This document shows, in pieces, positions 1 through 11,108 of a DNA stretch of 64,000 nucleotides. This DNA comes from Lactifluus volemus (Eukaryota > Basidiomycota > Agaricomycetes > Russulales > Russulaceae). The notes beneath the pieces were generated by a model. The model did not search any database. It worked only from the letters and a program-made list of their open reading frames with translations, and had not been told where the DNA came from. The stretch lies in assembly GCA_022376515.1 (NCBI GenBank), contig WTXI01000093.1, positions 62,001 through 126,000 on the forward strand, given 5' to 3'. The translations under genes and the position numbers were made by a program. Position 1 is the first letter of the stretch. Every line of letters begins with the position of its first letter.

Positions 1-1278
1 GTACACGACTGATAAATGCGTTCCAAAGCAATAGAATCGCATTAACTGACTGAATTCTCGGGTTGCGAGCAGCCATCGTGTGGCTAGGCAGCAGCGTATA
101 GCGGTCAGTGGTCGCGACGGGCCGGTGATTGATTAAAAATCATCACGTGCCATTTCTTTTAGGAGGGGCTAGGCCTCAGGCTTCAGAGAGCACAGCGCCG
201 CCAAGGCGCGCAAAGCGATAGAGTAGCCTGTATACACAACACGAAAAACAAAAATGATGAGCGACAGACAACCCTTCGAATCGAACTCATCAGTGGTTGT
301 AAGCGAGGTTCCAGCTTTCTTGAAAGGCCAGTCACTGGATCCGGGAGGAACACGATATGAGAGAGAAGAGAAAGATCCCGCCTCCCTGTGGTGTACACCA
401 AAGGTTGGTGGACAGTTTGTTCCCCATTGATTGTGGACGGATGATGATGCGTGGACGTTACAAACCCCCTCTTGTGTCGTGATTTTCCTATCATCTATGA
501 TCGTTAGCTTGTACTTTGGAGAAATTGAGTCGAAAATAGTACCGACCGTATTGAAGCTTCGCTTGTGGACATAACAAGGCCAGTCTGGACTTTCTGCGTG
601 ACTGGTGACTGGCTGCTTTGTAGTGGAAGAGCACATGTTCTACTGCAACATTCGGCTCCACTGACGAGACGTATCATGCAAACCTTAGCCTCGAAGGGCC
701 CGGAATGGGGGCTTTGATATGCCAAGAGGTTCGATGTTGATATGTTTGATGAAGATTATATAGAAAAGGATAGGATGACTTCAACTTACGACTGCATGCT
801 ACTGCATCTTCAAATACAACTTCGTACCGATACGGTGTGACAGCTACAGAAGGAGGAATGGGACGGAGGTTGCAACCGCTTAGCTAAGAAAAAAGGAAGA
901 GGGGCAGAGAGACGTACATCCCACCCAACCAAAAGGAGCAGACCAGGAATAACAATAACTCGGCGTGGCACAGCGAGCGACACACTCGACGTTGAAGAGC
1001 GGAACGAGGCTGATTTCAGGGCTGAATCAATGGGCCCCCCGGTAAGGAGTGGAAAACGGGCATGGTCTCCAGTATTGTGACGAGCGGGGGGAAAGAGATT
1101 AGCGCGGTGGCAAGAACGTGCACAAGCACTGTCGTGGGCGACGAGCCGCTCGAGCAGGGGAGATGATGCCAATTCGGGAAGGTGCACTTCATCGTGGGAA
1201 TTTCGAGATCAGGTGCGTGAGCGATCCTCCCGCCGCCGCCGGGCTGACTGGGCGCAACATTCCCGCGCCTTTCTCCCA

Positions 1279-1690
1279 ATGCCCGACGACAGTCCTCTGC
1301 CAGTTGTTTTCACTCCGAAATTTTAGAAAGACATTCCAGAATATTTCATTTCATAAACAAATCTATGTCTTTCAATAAACTTTTCATCTGCAGAAGCGAA
1401 CAGTCACTTCACAGTTTGCAGAGTGCATCTTGGCTTATTTTACCGAGTTGTTTCTCAAGTTTTGTCCAGCGCAAACTCGTGTGGAGAGGCATCTAACTAA
1501 TTCATGGATTACCTCAACCGACACGACTAGTACGACCATGACAAATGTCGATCTTTTCCAGGCCTACTGCGACTGCAAGAAAGCGTCGGTTGGTCTAATC
1601 GCTCCCTTGTATTCGTCGCATGCCAGCTGCTTCTTGAGATAGAGATATGCAAGGCCGACTGCCCCGCCGGTAGATATTAATCATCAACGC
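1279..1690 (+). pseudogene. COX23: COX23-like (CHCH, twin CX9C) gene relic in U0
   Basis: The relic keeps the conserved start region (MPDDSPLP) and, further on, a frame matching the second helix of the COX23/CHCHD7 family: the DLFQAY..DCKKA stretch at about 1546-1600. COX23 proteins are small CHCH proteins of the mitochondrial intermembrane space. Here the frame is broken by a TAG in the middle of the CHCH domain, by altered cysteine codons and by indels in the first exon, so it cannot make a functional protein. Family assignment rests on the CX9C helix and on the better preserved copies at 5145 and 28974. Confidence 0.6.
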
Positions 1691-1699
1691 TACTATTGT

Positions 1700-2470
1700 C
1701 TTCTGCCTATCCTCAGAAACCCCACCGTTCATGCAGTAAGTTCCATTCACAATCCCAACCAGGGGTCAGCACTCGGACGATCGCGGTTACCACGTCAGAT
1801 CAAATGACACGTGAGGACGGGATGTGTAGTTTCTCCACCATTGGACCACCAGTCGGCCTGCGTTCATTGCGTTTACAGCACATGGGCGTTCATATCGAAA
1901 GCGATCGGAACATTAAGCCGCAATTTCCAAAGAATTTGCTAAAAGGAAGGGAACTAATGGCGGGTGTCACCGGACAGACGAGCGCGGTCGCAATCTCGCA
2001 TCCAAAGACATGTGAGGTTTGGACACCCGAACATTTCAAATCGTTCCATAGGAGTGGTGAGGCTTGTACAAGTCCAGAAAGACTCCTTCAGGTTCCTGAT
2101 GGCTCATTGCCTAGCTAACGCCAAGGTTGCTTGATCCAGGTTCTCGCACGACACTCGTCCCCTATGCTCGGGAACGCTACATTGAGAACCACAAGATAAT
2201 GTCTGCGGTGGACAAGTTGCACAAGGCTGTACGCGAGCACGGCACCTCCCATCATGTGGGCGTGAGTACTGGTCTCGAAGTTCTCAGCGAGCTCGACGCG
2301 TTCAAGGCGGGCATCCTAGGTGCCCCAGGTGGACAACCCAGTGCCCCTAACCGCCCGGGATTCTTATGTGCCGGGACACAGTTGCCAGAGGTGTGGAGAC
2401 GGTCGTTAGTGGGGCTCAGATTGCCGAGGCTGTGGGGAGCGGTTTGAAGTCGTCCGCGGGGCGCGTGCTA
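1700..2470 (+). pseudogene. Module A relic: unknown two-exon gene, copy 1
   Basis: I do not recognise this protein. A plus-strand frame can be followed through all four copies: a segment around VHIE(N/S)DRNIKPQFPK, then GVARL, then a canonical intron (GTAAGATTC ... TAGCTAACGCAAAG, about 49 nt), then a charged helical segment (MSAVDKLHKAVREHG) and an Ala/Gly-rich helical tail. In this copy exon 2 reads furthest (2197-2380, through TGLEVLSELDAFKAG) before a frameshift near 2370. Its upstream part has lost about 30 bp relative to the others, and the phase is lost near 2155. It follows the COX23-like relic directly. Confidence 0.5.
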
Positions 2471-3390
2471 CAGCGGCTTGCGCCATGATGGGAGCTATTT
2501 TTTTGCCCTGGGAGATGGCTGGGCGTGAATGTAACTTGCCATTCGAGAAACCACCCATCCTAAATGCATTTAAACCTGATAGCATGGGGTTTGATTAGTT
2601 GACCGCGCGATTTCTTTTTTGGATTCCGCATTATATGGCGCTTGATATTGGCAAAAACAAAGACGCGCTCGGCAACATAAGCCACAGGACAAAGTGAGGG
2701 TAGGGTGTGAGGTTTGATGTGAGATGTTGTGGCTATGGCCTGATGGGCATGCGGCACATGACAAGACTGATACTCCAGGTGATGCAACACCTTTTTAGAT
2801 TTAATCAAGAGTGTTTGCAAATCTACACAAAGGTAATCTGCAACTTGTACTCGTTACCGTGAGAAGAAGAGACATACACCCGCCGGGTTACAGTTTGAAA
2901 GTATACACGGTACGTACTGGGTTGGAACCACCCGTTCCTCCCAAAGCTTTGAACTGCACTACCGGAATTTCCAAGATATACATTTTTTTTGCTCTCCACC
3001 ACAGGCGCCCCTCCTCAACTTCATCTCCGGCCTCAACTTCGCCAATTTTTCATTCGACAGTTAGGGGACACAGGCACCATCATAATTTATCCATTCTTAA
3101 ATCTCATCATCCTCATGCTTGCCTCGCACCCCCCCAGTTATTAGGATTACGAATATAACTTCCGGGGTCCATGTGCGTCAATGTGACTTCCGGGGTCCAT
3201 GTGCGTCACTCCGTCCCCGCTGTTTCAGGTAAAATTTATCGCGGGGTTTGCGAACAGGGGAAACATGAGGCATCGCGATATTGACTTCTTAAAGTCTCCA
3301 GCTAGCTCACCCTATTAAATGTCCCGCTCATCCCATCTCATCAACCAAGCCCTCAAATCACCTACCATATCCCCAACATTCATAGAGCCC

Positions 3391-3679
3391 ATGCCATCCC
3401 AACCTCACCCAAGGACTAATGTCGCACGTATGCCCCTCTCCAATAAGTCTACACACATGCACATGGGTTAACTGCCTTATAGGAAGGGCCCTGTCTTTCT
3501 TCCACTTCTTTCGAAAAGCCAGATCCCACCAAAAGCCAAGCGAGATAACTCAGAAAACTCGGTCAGAGCCGCAAAATGGCAAAGCTAGCGGTTCCGTCGT
3601 CGCGGAAATTCCGACAAATACCGCCGAACGGAATCTTACGTGGAAGGAATGGCGTCAGATGTGGGAGGGCCGACGATGA
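3391..3679 (+). CDS. S1: small two-exon array gene, unknown function
   Basis: Model: exon 1 3391-3427, intron 3428-3482 (55 nt, GTATGC donor, GTTAAC branch point, TATAG acceptor), exon 2 3483-3679; 77 aa. The N-terminus is MPSQPHPRT, followed by an aromatic stretch (LSFFHFFRK, residues 16-24), a polar Ser/Thr/Gln middle and a Trp-rich C-terminus (AERNLTWKEWRQMW). There is no signal peptide or membrane helix, and I recognise no family. The start was chosen because this ATG and the codons after it are the same in all nine copies and place the splice in frame. An unspliced 86-codon frame (3419-3679) is also open, but it is broken in other copies. Against its paralogues this copy has substitutions around residues 44-50 (NGKASG in place of IGQTEG). 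Confidence 0.8.
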
Positions 3680-5144
3680 CCGAGATACAGTGAAAGGTGG
3701 AGGTTGCCCCCAAAAGGGGGACCAGAAGTCACCATTCCCCTAGCACCTCACCTATTCCCTCACACTGTCGCTCGGCCTTTATCTCAATGTACCTAGTTCT
3801 GATGTTGCGTTTTGACCCTTCTATACGTGTCTAATTGTTATAACTATCGCCGTTGATTAGCAGTGTGACCGTCTTATGCACGGTGCTGAAAAAACTGATA
3901 CATGCGTCCCAAAGCCATGTTTCAATCGAGTCGCTTTAGGTAATTGAACTCTCGGGTTGCAAGCAGCCATCTGTCGACTAGGCAGCAGGGTAGAATTTAG
4001 CGGTCAGTAGTAGTACTGCGCCTACCCTATGGAAAGGAGGTGTCAAGAGGGTCAACAAAATTCCGGGCTTGGTGATTGGGTAATAACGTCACGTGCTATT
4101 TAGTCGTCGGTCGGAGTGGTATGGAGAATTTCTTCCACTATTTTTGCTTCTAGTTGCAAGGGTTGTGTTTCATGAAAGGCTGTGTTCGCAGCGCCGCCAG
4201 GGGGTTGTAAGCGAGGTTCTAGAAGTCAGTCGCTGGCATGTACACCAAAGGTTGGGGGACAGTTTGTTCGCCATTGATTGTTGACGGATGATAACGCCGA
4301 TGTTAGAAACTCCCTGTTGTGTCGTGATTTTCCTATCGTCTATGATAGTTAGCTGGCACTTTGCCGTGATGGTGTTGAAAACAGTACCAACCGTATTGAG
4401 GGTTCGCTGGTGGCACATTACAAGGGTCCCCCAGTCTGGACTTTCGGCGTGCCTGGCCGATTTTGTGTGGTAGGAGAGGGGGCAGTGGAAGAGCACATGT
4501 TCTACTGCAACCTTCGGCTGCACTGACACGAGACGTAGCATGCAAGTCCTCATGCCTCAGAGGGCCAGCAAGGGGGGGCTTTGATGTGGTTCGATGTTGA
4601 TATGATGATGGTGATTATAAAGAGAAGAATAAGATGCCATTGACTTTTCGACTGCATGCTACTGCATCTTCAATCACAAGTTCGTACCGACACGGTGTGA
4701 CAGTTATAGTAGGAGGAAGGGGACGGACGTTGCAGCCGCTTAGCAGCTTAAAAATAGGAAGAGGAGACAGCGAGATGTACATCCCACCCAATCCAAAGTA
4801 GCAGACCAGGAGTAACTCATCGCGGCACAGCGAGCGACGTATTCGACGGTGAAGAGCGGAATGAGGCTGGTCTCGAGGCTGAATCAAAGGGCCCCCACGG
4901 CAAGGAGTGGAACACGGGCATGGTCACCAGTATGGTGACGAGCAGGGAGAAAGTGATGAGCACGGTGCCAAGAACGTGCACAAGCACCGCCGTGGGGGAC
5001 GAGTCGAGCAGGTTGTAGGGGAGATGACACATGATGTGCGAATCAGGAAGGTGCTCTTCATCGTGGGAATTTCGAGATCGGGAGTCCGTCGTGAGCGACC
5101 CTCCCGCCGCAACACACTGGCTCTGGGCGCAACCTTTACTCCCA

Positions 5145-5485
5145 ATGCCCGACGACAGTCCTCTGCCAGGTTTCATTCCGAAAAACTACAAAGTGACAAA
5201 CGAATCTATGTCTTTTCAACAAACTTTTCATCTGCCGAAGCGATCAGTCATTTCACAGTTTGCAGAGTGCTTCTTGGCTAGGCTTGTTTTACCGAGTTGG
5301 TCATTCCCAAGTTTTGTCATGTGGAGAGGCAAACACATTTACGGATTACCTCAACCGACACGACTAGTACGACCGTGACAAATGCCGATCTTTTCCAGGC
5401 CTACCACGACTGCAAGAAAGCGTGGGTTGCTCCAATCGCTCCCTTGTATCCGTCGCATGTTAACTGCTTCTTGAGATAGAAACCC
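5145..5485 (+). pseudogene. COX23: COX23-like relic in U1
   Basis: The start segment is preserved (MPDDSPLP), with an indel soon after. The CHCH part at about 5330-5425 keeps the second CX9C helix (DLFQAYHDCKKAW). It carries an internal TAG, and the first helix is shortened by a deletion near 5330. The boundary after KKAW looks like an intron (GTTGCTCC ... GCATGTTAACTGC ... GATAG), as in the other copies. Not functional. Confidence 0.6.
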
Positions 5486-5489
5486 CACC

Positions 5490-6300
5490 GTTCATGCAGC
5501 AAGTTCCATTAACAATCTCAACCGGAGACAGCACGCGGACGATCGCAGTTGCCACGCCAGATCAAATGACATGTGAGGACGGGATGTGCAGTTTCTCCAC
5601 CGTTGGACCAACAAGTCGGCCTGCGTTCGCTGCGATTTCAGCAAGCTCATACTCATTTGTGGTGCGTCGCCCCACGTGGGCGTTCACATCGAAAACGATC
5701 GGAACATTATGCCGCACTTACCAAAAATAATTACCAAGATAAAGGAACGAATGGCGGGTGTGTCACCGACAGACGAGCGCGGTCGCAATCTCGCATCCAA
5801 AAACATGTGAGGTTTGGACACCCGAACATTTCAAATCCTTCGTGAGGAGTGGCGAAGCTTGTAAGATTCCTTCGAGTTCCTGATGGCCCACTACTGCCTA
5901 GCTAACGCAAAGGTCGCTCGACTCAGGTTCTCGCACGACACTCGCCCCGTCCCGTACGCTCGGGAATGCTACATTGAGAACCACAAGCTGATGTCTGCGG
6001 TGGACAAGTTGCACAAAGCTGTACGCGAGCACGGCACCTCCCATCGTGTCGGCACGCAGTACGGGTCTCGAAGTTCTCGACGAGCTCGACGCGTTCAAGG
6101 CGGGCACCCTAGGTGCTGCAGGTGGATAATCCAGTACCTCTAGAGGCCCGGGATTCTTATGGGACACAGTTGCCAGAGGTGTAGAGACGGTCGTTGGTGG
6201 GGCTCAGGTTTCCGAGGCTGTCGGGAATGGTTTGAAGTCGGCTGCGGGGCCACGCTACAGCAGCTTGTGACAACATCCGCGCCTGCCGCTGATCGAAAAT
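5490..6300 (+). pseudogene. Module A relic, copy 2
   Basis: Same unknown gene as at 1700-2470. The intron is preserved (GTAAGATTCC ... GCTAACGCAAAG, about 5859-5908), and the exon 2 start VAR.RFSHDTRPVPYARE..YIENHK is in frame. The frame shifts at the GGCACGCAGTAC junction (about 6050), where copies 2-4 all have one base more than copy 1. A one-base loss at 5768 breaks exon 1. Non-functional as it stands. Confidence 0.5.
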
Positions 6301-7465
6301 CCTGAGTTGATTTTGCAAAGATGGAGCGTAGATTGAGGTCGCCATGATGCGAGCTATTTTTTGCCCTGGTTGGGAGTGACTGTGGCTTACCATTTCGAGG
6401 AACCACCTTCCTAAATGCATTTTAATCTGATACCATGACCTTGACCGCGCGATTTTGTTTTTGGAATCCGCATTTATATAGCGCGTGATGTTGACAAAAA
6501 CAAAGACGCGCTCGGCAACACAAGCTACAGGACAAAGGCATGCTCGGCCATGTAAACTACGGAAACCTGGGTATGCGTTATATAGTGCCTGTCTCTAAAC
6601 GTAAAGAAGTGTGGGTAGGGTGTGAAGATTGGTGTGAGGTGTGATAGTGGGGCGTGCGCTCCATTGACTACGCGATCGTTTGGTACGTCTCAGTCAAAGA
6701 TAAGCTACTAACCTCAGTTGGACGCTCGAACAGCCGACGAGGGCCAGAACCTTCCTGTCGGGCTCCCGAGTACGGGGGTGATGGTTTATATTTGTCAGTC
6801 GTCCGACATGTTGAATCCTAATATCATTAGTTATGTCATAGGTCGGATGAATAATGACTCGACGCGGAAAGCGGGGGATAACGATCTGTGTAGGCAGGGT
6901 ATGGTATGATACATTATGGTATAGTATGGGGAGAAGACGGACACGTTGGCCGTTGTTAGCCTTTTCAGTGCACCGGCAAGAGCCGACGGTGTACTTTACG
7001 GGGAATGAACCTGAACATTAACACTGCTTGGGTTTACGCTATAAAATTCCCGGAATCGATTTCAAGGCTGGCGCCGGCATGTTCTCTGTTGTGGTATTCA
7101 TCGAGTTGATTCCGAGGAAACTGCTCAAAAGGAATCATTATTATAAATTTATTGATAACTGTATTACTGTAACCTAATTGGCCCTACCTGGAAACAGGGA
7201 GACGTGCTAAGGAACGCGAGAGTGCAGGCCGAGGCTAAAAGCCCCCCGAGAGCATAAATTTGCGAGTGCCACGAGAGGTGACAATCAATAACTGTATTAC
7301 GGTAACTTGATTGACACCGGCAAGTGGCTGTCATTTATTTGTAGATATTTGTTAATAGAATAGATGCCCGAAATTACCAAATTGAGGAGGTGCCCCTCGA
7401 TCCGGATCGGGCAATGGATCAAAGACAAAGAATCCTCCTAATCGTTATCGGGGGCTGCCAAGCTC

Positions 7466-7483
7466 TATTTATATATGAAGTCC
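7466..7483 (+). promoter_or_regulatory. TATA box and core promoter of S2
   Basis: TTTATATATGAAGTCCCC lies about 110 bp upstream of the S2 ATG. The same element is found before S5 (19052) and S7 (24434); S4 has GGATATAAGCC and S6 TCTATAAGAG at the equivalent place. A pyrimidine-rich segment (CATCTCATCTCA...CCAAGCCCT) follows in all copies and may hold the transcription start. Confidence 0.6.
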
Positions 7484-7581
7484 CCAGCAGGGTCCCTACT
7501 AATTTCCCATTCATCTCATCTCAGAGACTCAGACCAACCAAGCCCTTATAACAACTACCTATCCCCAATAATTCATAGCCC

Positions 7582-7867
7582 ATGCCATCTCAACTTCACC
7601 CAAGGACTAATGTCGCACGTATGCTCGTCTTCAGCAGGTCTACTACACATATGCACATGGGCTAACTGCCTTATAGGAAGTGCCTTGTCCTTCTTCCACT
7701 TCTTTCGCAAGACAGACAGATCCCACAAAATACAAGGTCCGATAACTCAGTCAGGGTCGCAAATTGGCCAGACTGAGGGCTCTGTCACCGCAGAAATCCC
7801 GTCAGATACAGCTGAACGGAATCTAACGTGGAAGGAATGGCGTCAGATGTGGGATGGGCGACTCTGA
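7582..7867 (+). CDS. S2: small two-exon array gene, unknown function
   Basis: Exon 1 7582-7618, intron 7619-7676 (58 nt, GTATGC donor, GCTAAC branch point, TATAG acceptor), exon 2 7677-7867; 75 aa. It belongs to the subgroup with MPSQLHPRT and KTDRSHK, together with S8, S5 and S7. Relative to S5 and S7 it lacks three codons in the middle, an in-frame change. The intron is three nt longer than in S1, and it contains no in-frame stop in the unspliced frame, so read-through also appears open here. The C-terminus is TWKEWRQMWDGRL. Confidence 0.8.
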
Positions 7868-8671
7868 CTTCCCGGGATCCAATCAAAGGAGGGGGTTGCC
7901 TCCAATAGACGGGCCAGAAGTTACCATTCCCCGAGTACCTTACCTTTCCTCCAGAACGTCGCTGTCTTTATCTCAATGTACTTTGATGCTGCGTTTCGAC
8001 CCTTCTTTACCGAATTGTGTGTTTAATTGCTACATCTATCACCGTTGGTTAGCAGAGTCAGCGTCTCATTACAGTGCAGTGGAAGTACACGACCGATACA
8101 CGCATCCCGAAGCCATGTTTCAATCGAATCAATTTAGGATTTTAAGTTCTCACGTTTCAAGAAACCATCGGTCTGTGACTAGGCAGCAGGGTAGAATTTA
8201 GCGATCAGAGGTATGTTGTCACTGACGGGGTGAAGAAGTCACGTGCCATTTCGGCTGTTGGAGGGCGTCCAGCGTTTGAGACAAGCCAGGCTAGAGTCTA
8301 GTCCCCGGCAATATATGGGTATGCGGTCTGCTGGGTCGGTGTGGAATGGGAAATCTTGCTTTCTCCGTGACTTTGCTCCTCTGCCTTGAAACAGTTGTTT
8401 GTGCTAACTCGTCGTGGCATAGTAGCAAGCAACATACTCGGCATTGAAGAGCGACACGAGGCTACTCGAGGCTGAATCAAAAGGCCCCCGCTGCAAGGAG
8501 TGGAACACGGGGGTGGTCTCCAGTATGATGAAGAGAGGAGAGAAAGTGATGGGGCAAGAACATGCACAAGCACCGCCCGTGGGCGACGAGTGCTCTTTAT
8601 CGTGGGAATTTCAAGATCGGGAGTGCGATCGTCCCTCCGACTCCGGGCGCAACATCCCTGCCTTTCTCCCA

Positions 8672-9060
8672 ATGCCCGACGACAGTCCTCTGTCAGTTTT
8701 CACACCGAAAAACTACAAAGAGATTCCATGCCTGCAAGATATATCATTTCATAAACGAATCTATGTCTTTTCAACACAACGTTTCATCTGTCGAGGATCA
8801 GTCACTTCACAGTTTGCAGAGTGCGTCTTGGCTTGTTTTGCCGAGTTGGTCGTTCTCAAGTTTTTTCCAGCTCAAGCTCATTGTGGAGAGGCATATAACG
8901 CATTCATGGATTACCTCACCCTGACTAGTACGACTGTGACGAATGCCAATCTTTCCATGCCATTGCAAGAGAGTGTATTCGTCTAACCGCTCCCTTGTAT
9001 CCGTCGCATGCTAACTGCTTCTTGAGATAGAGATATGCAAGGCAGAACTGCCTCGCCGGT
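8672..9060 (+). pseudogene. COX23: COX23-like relic in U2
   Basis: The start MPDDSPL and the following KNYKEI are conserved. The first CX9C helix region reads C-GEAYNAFMD-Y in the CHCH frame (about 8880-8913), so the second cysteine of the pair is replaced. The second helix is damaged by a deletion near 8950-8965, where the QAYRDC codons are lost. A chance open frame of 180 codons (8444-8986) runs across this block and is not a gene. Confidence 0.55.
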
Positions 9061-9109
9061 AGATATCACCCAACGCTACTATTGCCTTCTGCCTATCCTC
9101 AGAAACCCC

Positions 9110-9900
9110 ACCGTTCATGCAGCAAGTTGCATTAACAATCTTAACCGGGGACAGCACGCGGACGATCGCAATTGCCATGCCAGATCAAATGACATGTGAG
9201 GACGGAATGTGCAGGTCCTCCACCGTTGGACCAACAAGTCGCCTTTGCGTTCGTTGTGATTTCAGCAAGCTCATACTCATTCTTGGTGCGTCGCTCCACG
9301 TGGGCGTTCACATCGAAAACGATCGGAACATTAAGCCGCAATTTCCAAAGATAGTTACCAAGATAAAGGAACGAATGGCGGGTGTGTCACCGGACAGACA
9401 AGCGCGGTCGCAATCTCGCATCCAAAGTTTAGACACCCGAACATTTCAAATCGTTCGATAGGAGTGGTGAGGCTTGTAAGATTCGTTCAGGCTCCTGATG
9501 GCCCACTGCCTAGCTAACGCAAAGGTCGCTCGAACCAGGTTCTCGCACGACACTCGTCCCGTACGCTCGGGAACGCTACTTTCACAAGATGATGTCTGCG
9601 GTGGACAAGTTGCATGAGCTGTACACGAGCACGGCACCTCCCATCGTGTGGGCACGCAGTACTGGTCTCGAAGTTCTCAACGAGCTCGAGGGGTTCAATG
9701 CGGGCATCCTAGGTGCCACAGGTGGACAATCCAGTACCCATAGCAGCCCGGGATTCTTATGGGATACAGTTGCCAGTCGCTCGTTGGTGAGGCTCAGGTT
9801 GCGCAGCTGTGGGGAGTGGTTTGAAGTCGGCCGCGGGGCCCGTGTTACAGCAGCTTGCGACAGCAGCATCTGGACCTGGCACTGACCGAAAAATATGAGT
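9110..9900 (+). pseudogene. Module A relic, copy 3
   Basis: Same unknown gene. The intron is at about 9475-9523. The MMSAVDKLHEL segment starts at 9589, but about 12 bp are missing just before it and KAVREHG is altered. The frame shifts at about 9648, as in copies 2 and 4. The Gly/Ala tail is recognisable to about 9880. Confidence 0.45.
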
Positions 9901-10845
9901 TGATTATGCAGAGATGGTGCGTTACCATGATGCGAGCTATTGTTTCTCTGGGAGATGGTTGGGCATGAATGTGGCTTAAGGGCCGTCCTAGATGCATTTT
10001 TATCTGATGGCGTGACCTTGATCGATTGACCGCGCGATCGTGTGGTATTGATCAAGATTAATACTGAGTGGGCTGGAAGTAATGCACTACCTTTTTAGAT
10101 TTGATTCTAGCTTAGATTTGAGTCAGGAGATTCACTTACAAATATTTTATAACTTATACGGCATACGAAGAGTTCGCGAGCGAAGGCCCAGGCACGGTGT
10201 ACTTTACGAGCATACGCAAGGCGCGCGGAGAACCTTTTACGACGCATCATCGTTCATTGACCACCATGTCTATTTGTAGTGAACACATGTAAATACATTA
10301 CTAACAGCTGATTGCAATGTATTAGACCATATTTTGTCCCGCTCTGCTTACAGTCTTTGTTTATGTGTTTTCCGCACCTAAGATGATGAAAACGGTGGAT
10401 ACTCCGCTGTCCCACCGTGATTAGTAATGTAGATGTGTGATTTATACGCTGAGGCTAGTGCTGCGGCCCAATATACCGGACCAGCATCAATCCCAGCAGA
10501 AATCTGCATTTGGGTACAAACAAACTATGCCTCATCAATGATTGTCCTATTTTGGTTACATTTATTTGGAGATTTTTCGTAAAGCTTGCGCGATGAGAAA
10601 TTTCGTGTTGCTGGATCGGGCTTAGTGATTTGTGTTTCTTGTTGCGGTTCTTGTTGCCGTTCACTTACAAAACGCCACTTACCGAATAAGGAAGGAGACA
10701 CCAGTTGCCCCGTCCCTGTTGTAGCTGAGATGCGTGTTATAGTTAAGGATCCAGTTCCCAGCATTGCCTTATCATCTTTTCCCTCTCACCTCATACCATA
10801 CTAACCAAACCCTCACAACACCTTCCCTAACAATTCATAAAACCC

Positions 10846-11108
10846 ATGCCATCGCAACCTCACTCAAGGACTAATGTCGCGCGTATGCCCCTCCTTCAAT
10901 GGGTCTACACACATGCACATGGGTTAACTGCCTTATAGGAAGGGCCCTGTCTTTCTTCCATTTCTTTCGCAAAGCCAGATCCCACCAAAAGCTAAGCGAG
11001 ATAACTCAGAAAACTCAGTCGAAGCCGCAAATTGGCCAGACTGGGGATACCGCCGAACGGAATCTCACCTGGAGGGAATGGTGTCAGATGTGGGAGGACC
11101 GACGCTGA
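10846..11108 (+). CDS. S3: small two-exon array gene, shortest copy
   Basis: Exon 1 10846-10882, intron 10883-10938 (56 nt, GTATGC, GTTAAC, TATAG), exon 2 10939-11108; 68 aa. A nine-codon in-frame deletion removes the segment after QIGQTG (SVIAEIPS-like in the others), so the protein goes straight to DTAERNLTW. The reading frame stays intact. No TATA box is obvious upstream. The unspliced frame starting at ATGTCGCGC hits a stop within the intron, which supports the spliced model. The nearest relatives by sequence are S1 and S9. Confidence 0.75.

Larger units (their letters stand above)
1..3290 (+). repeat. Array unit U0, cut at its left end by the window edge
   Basis: Contains block C (about 150-700), block D (770-1278), a COX23-like relic (1279-1690), module A (1700-2470) and an AT-rich tail (2470-2830). 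From 2830 to 3290 the sequence is specific to this unit and I see no gene in it. It includes a short direct repeat near 3165-3205, where 'cttccggggtccatgtgcgt' occurs twice. The S gene of this unit would lie left of the window. Confidence 0.8.
3291..7459 (+). repeat. Array unit U1 (carries S1)
   Basis: The most complete unit: promoter and S1 (3291-3679), 3' flank, block C (4130-4570), block D (4615-5140), COX23-like relic, module A (5490-6300) and tail (6400-6820). From 6820 to 7459 no gene is visible. That stretch has two near-identical 28 bp direct repeats (7151-7179 and 7286-7314, core ATAACTGTATTACGGTAAC) about 135 bp apart, which suggests a small insertion or a mobile-element relic. Confidence 0.75.
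7460..10760 (+). repeat. Array unit U2 (carries S2)
   Basis: Promoter and S2 (7466-7867), 3' flank to about 8200, a shortened region with little of block C, block D (8400-8670), COX23-like relic (8672-9060), module A (9110-9900) and tail (9960-10140). From 10140 to 10760 I see no gene, only AT-rich sequence with a stretch near 10280 (ACATGTAAATACATTACT) that recurs near 35285. Confidence 0.75.

Noticed and set aside
150..700. Minus-strand frames in block C (for example with NTVGT.F and KLTIIDDRK) seen in several units
   Set aside because: The frame changes between units through non-triplet indels and no start or intron signals are shared; left as an unexplained conserved block.
770..1278. 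Minus-strand membrane-helix-like frame in block D (VLVHVLATVLITFSLLV in one unit)
   Set aside because: The frame is not kept between units, so coding status cannot be supported, although a decayed gene divergent from the COX23-like relic is possible.
8444..8986. 180-codon plus frame
   Set aside because: Runs by chance through block D and the COX23-like relic; not open in other copies.
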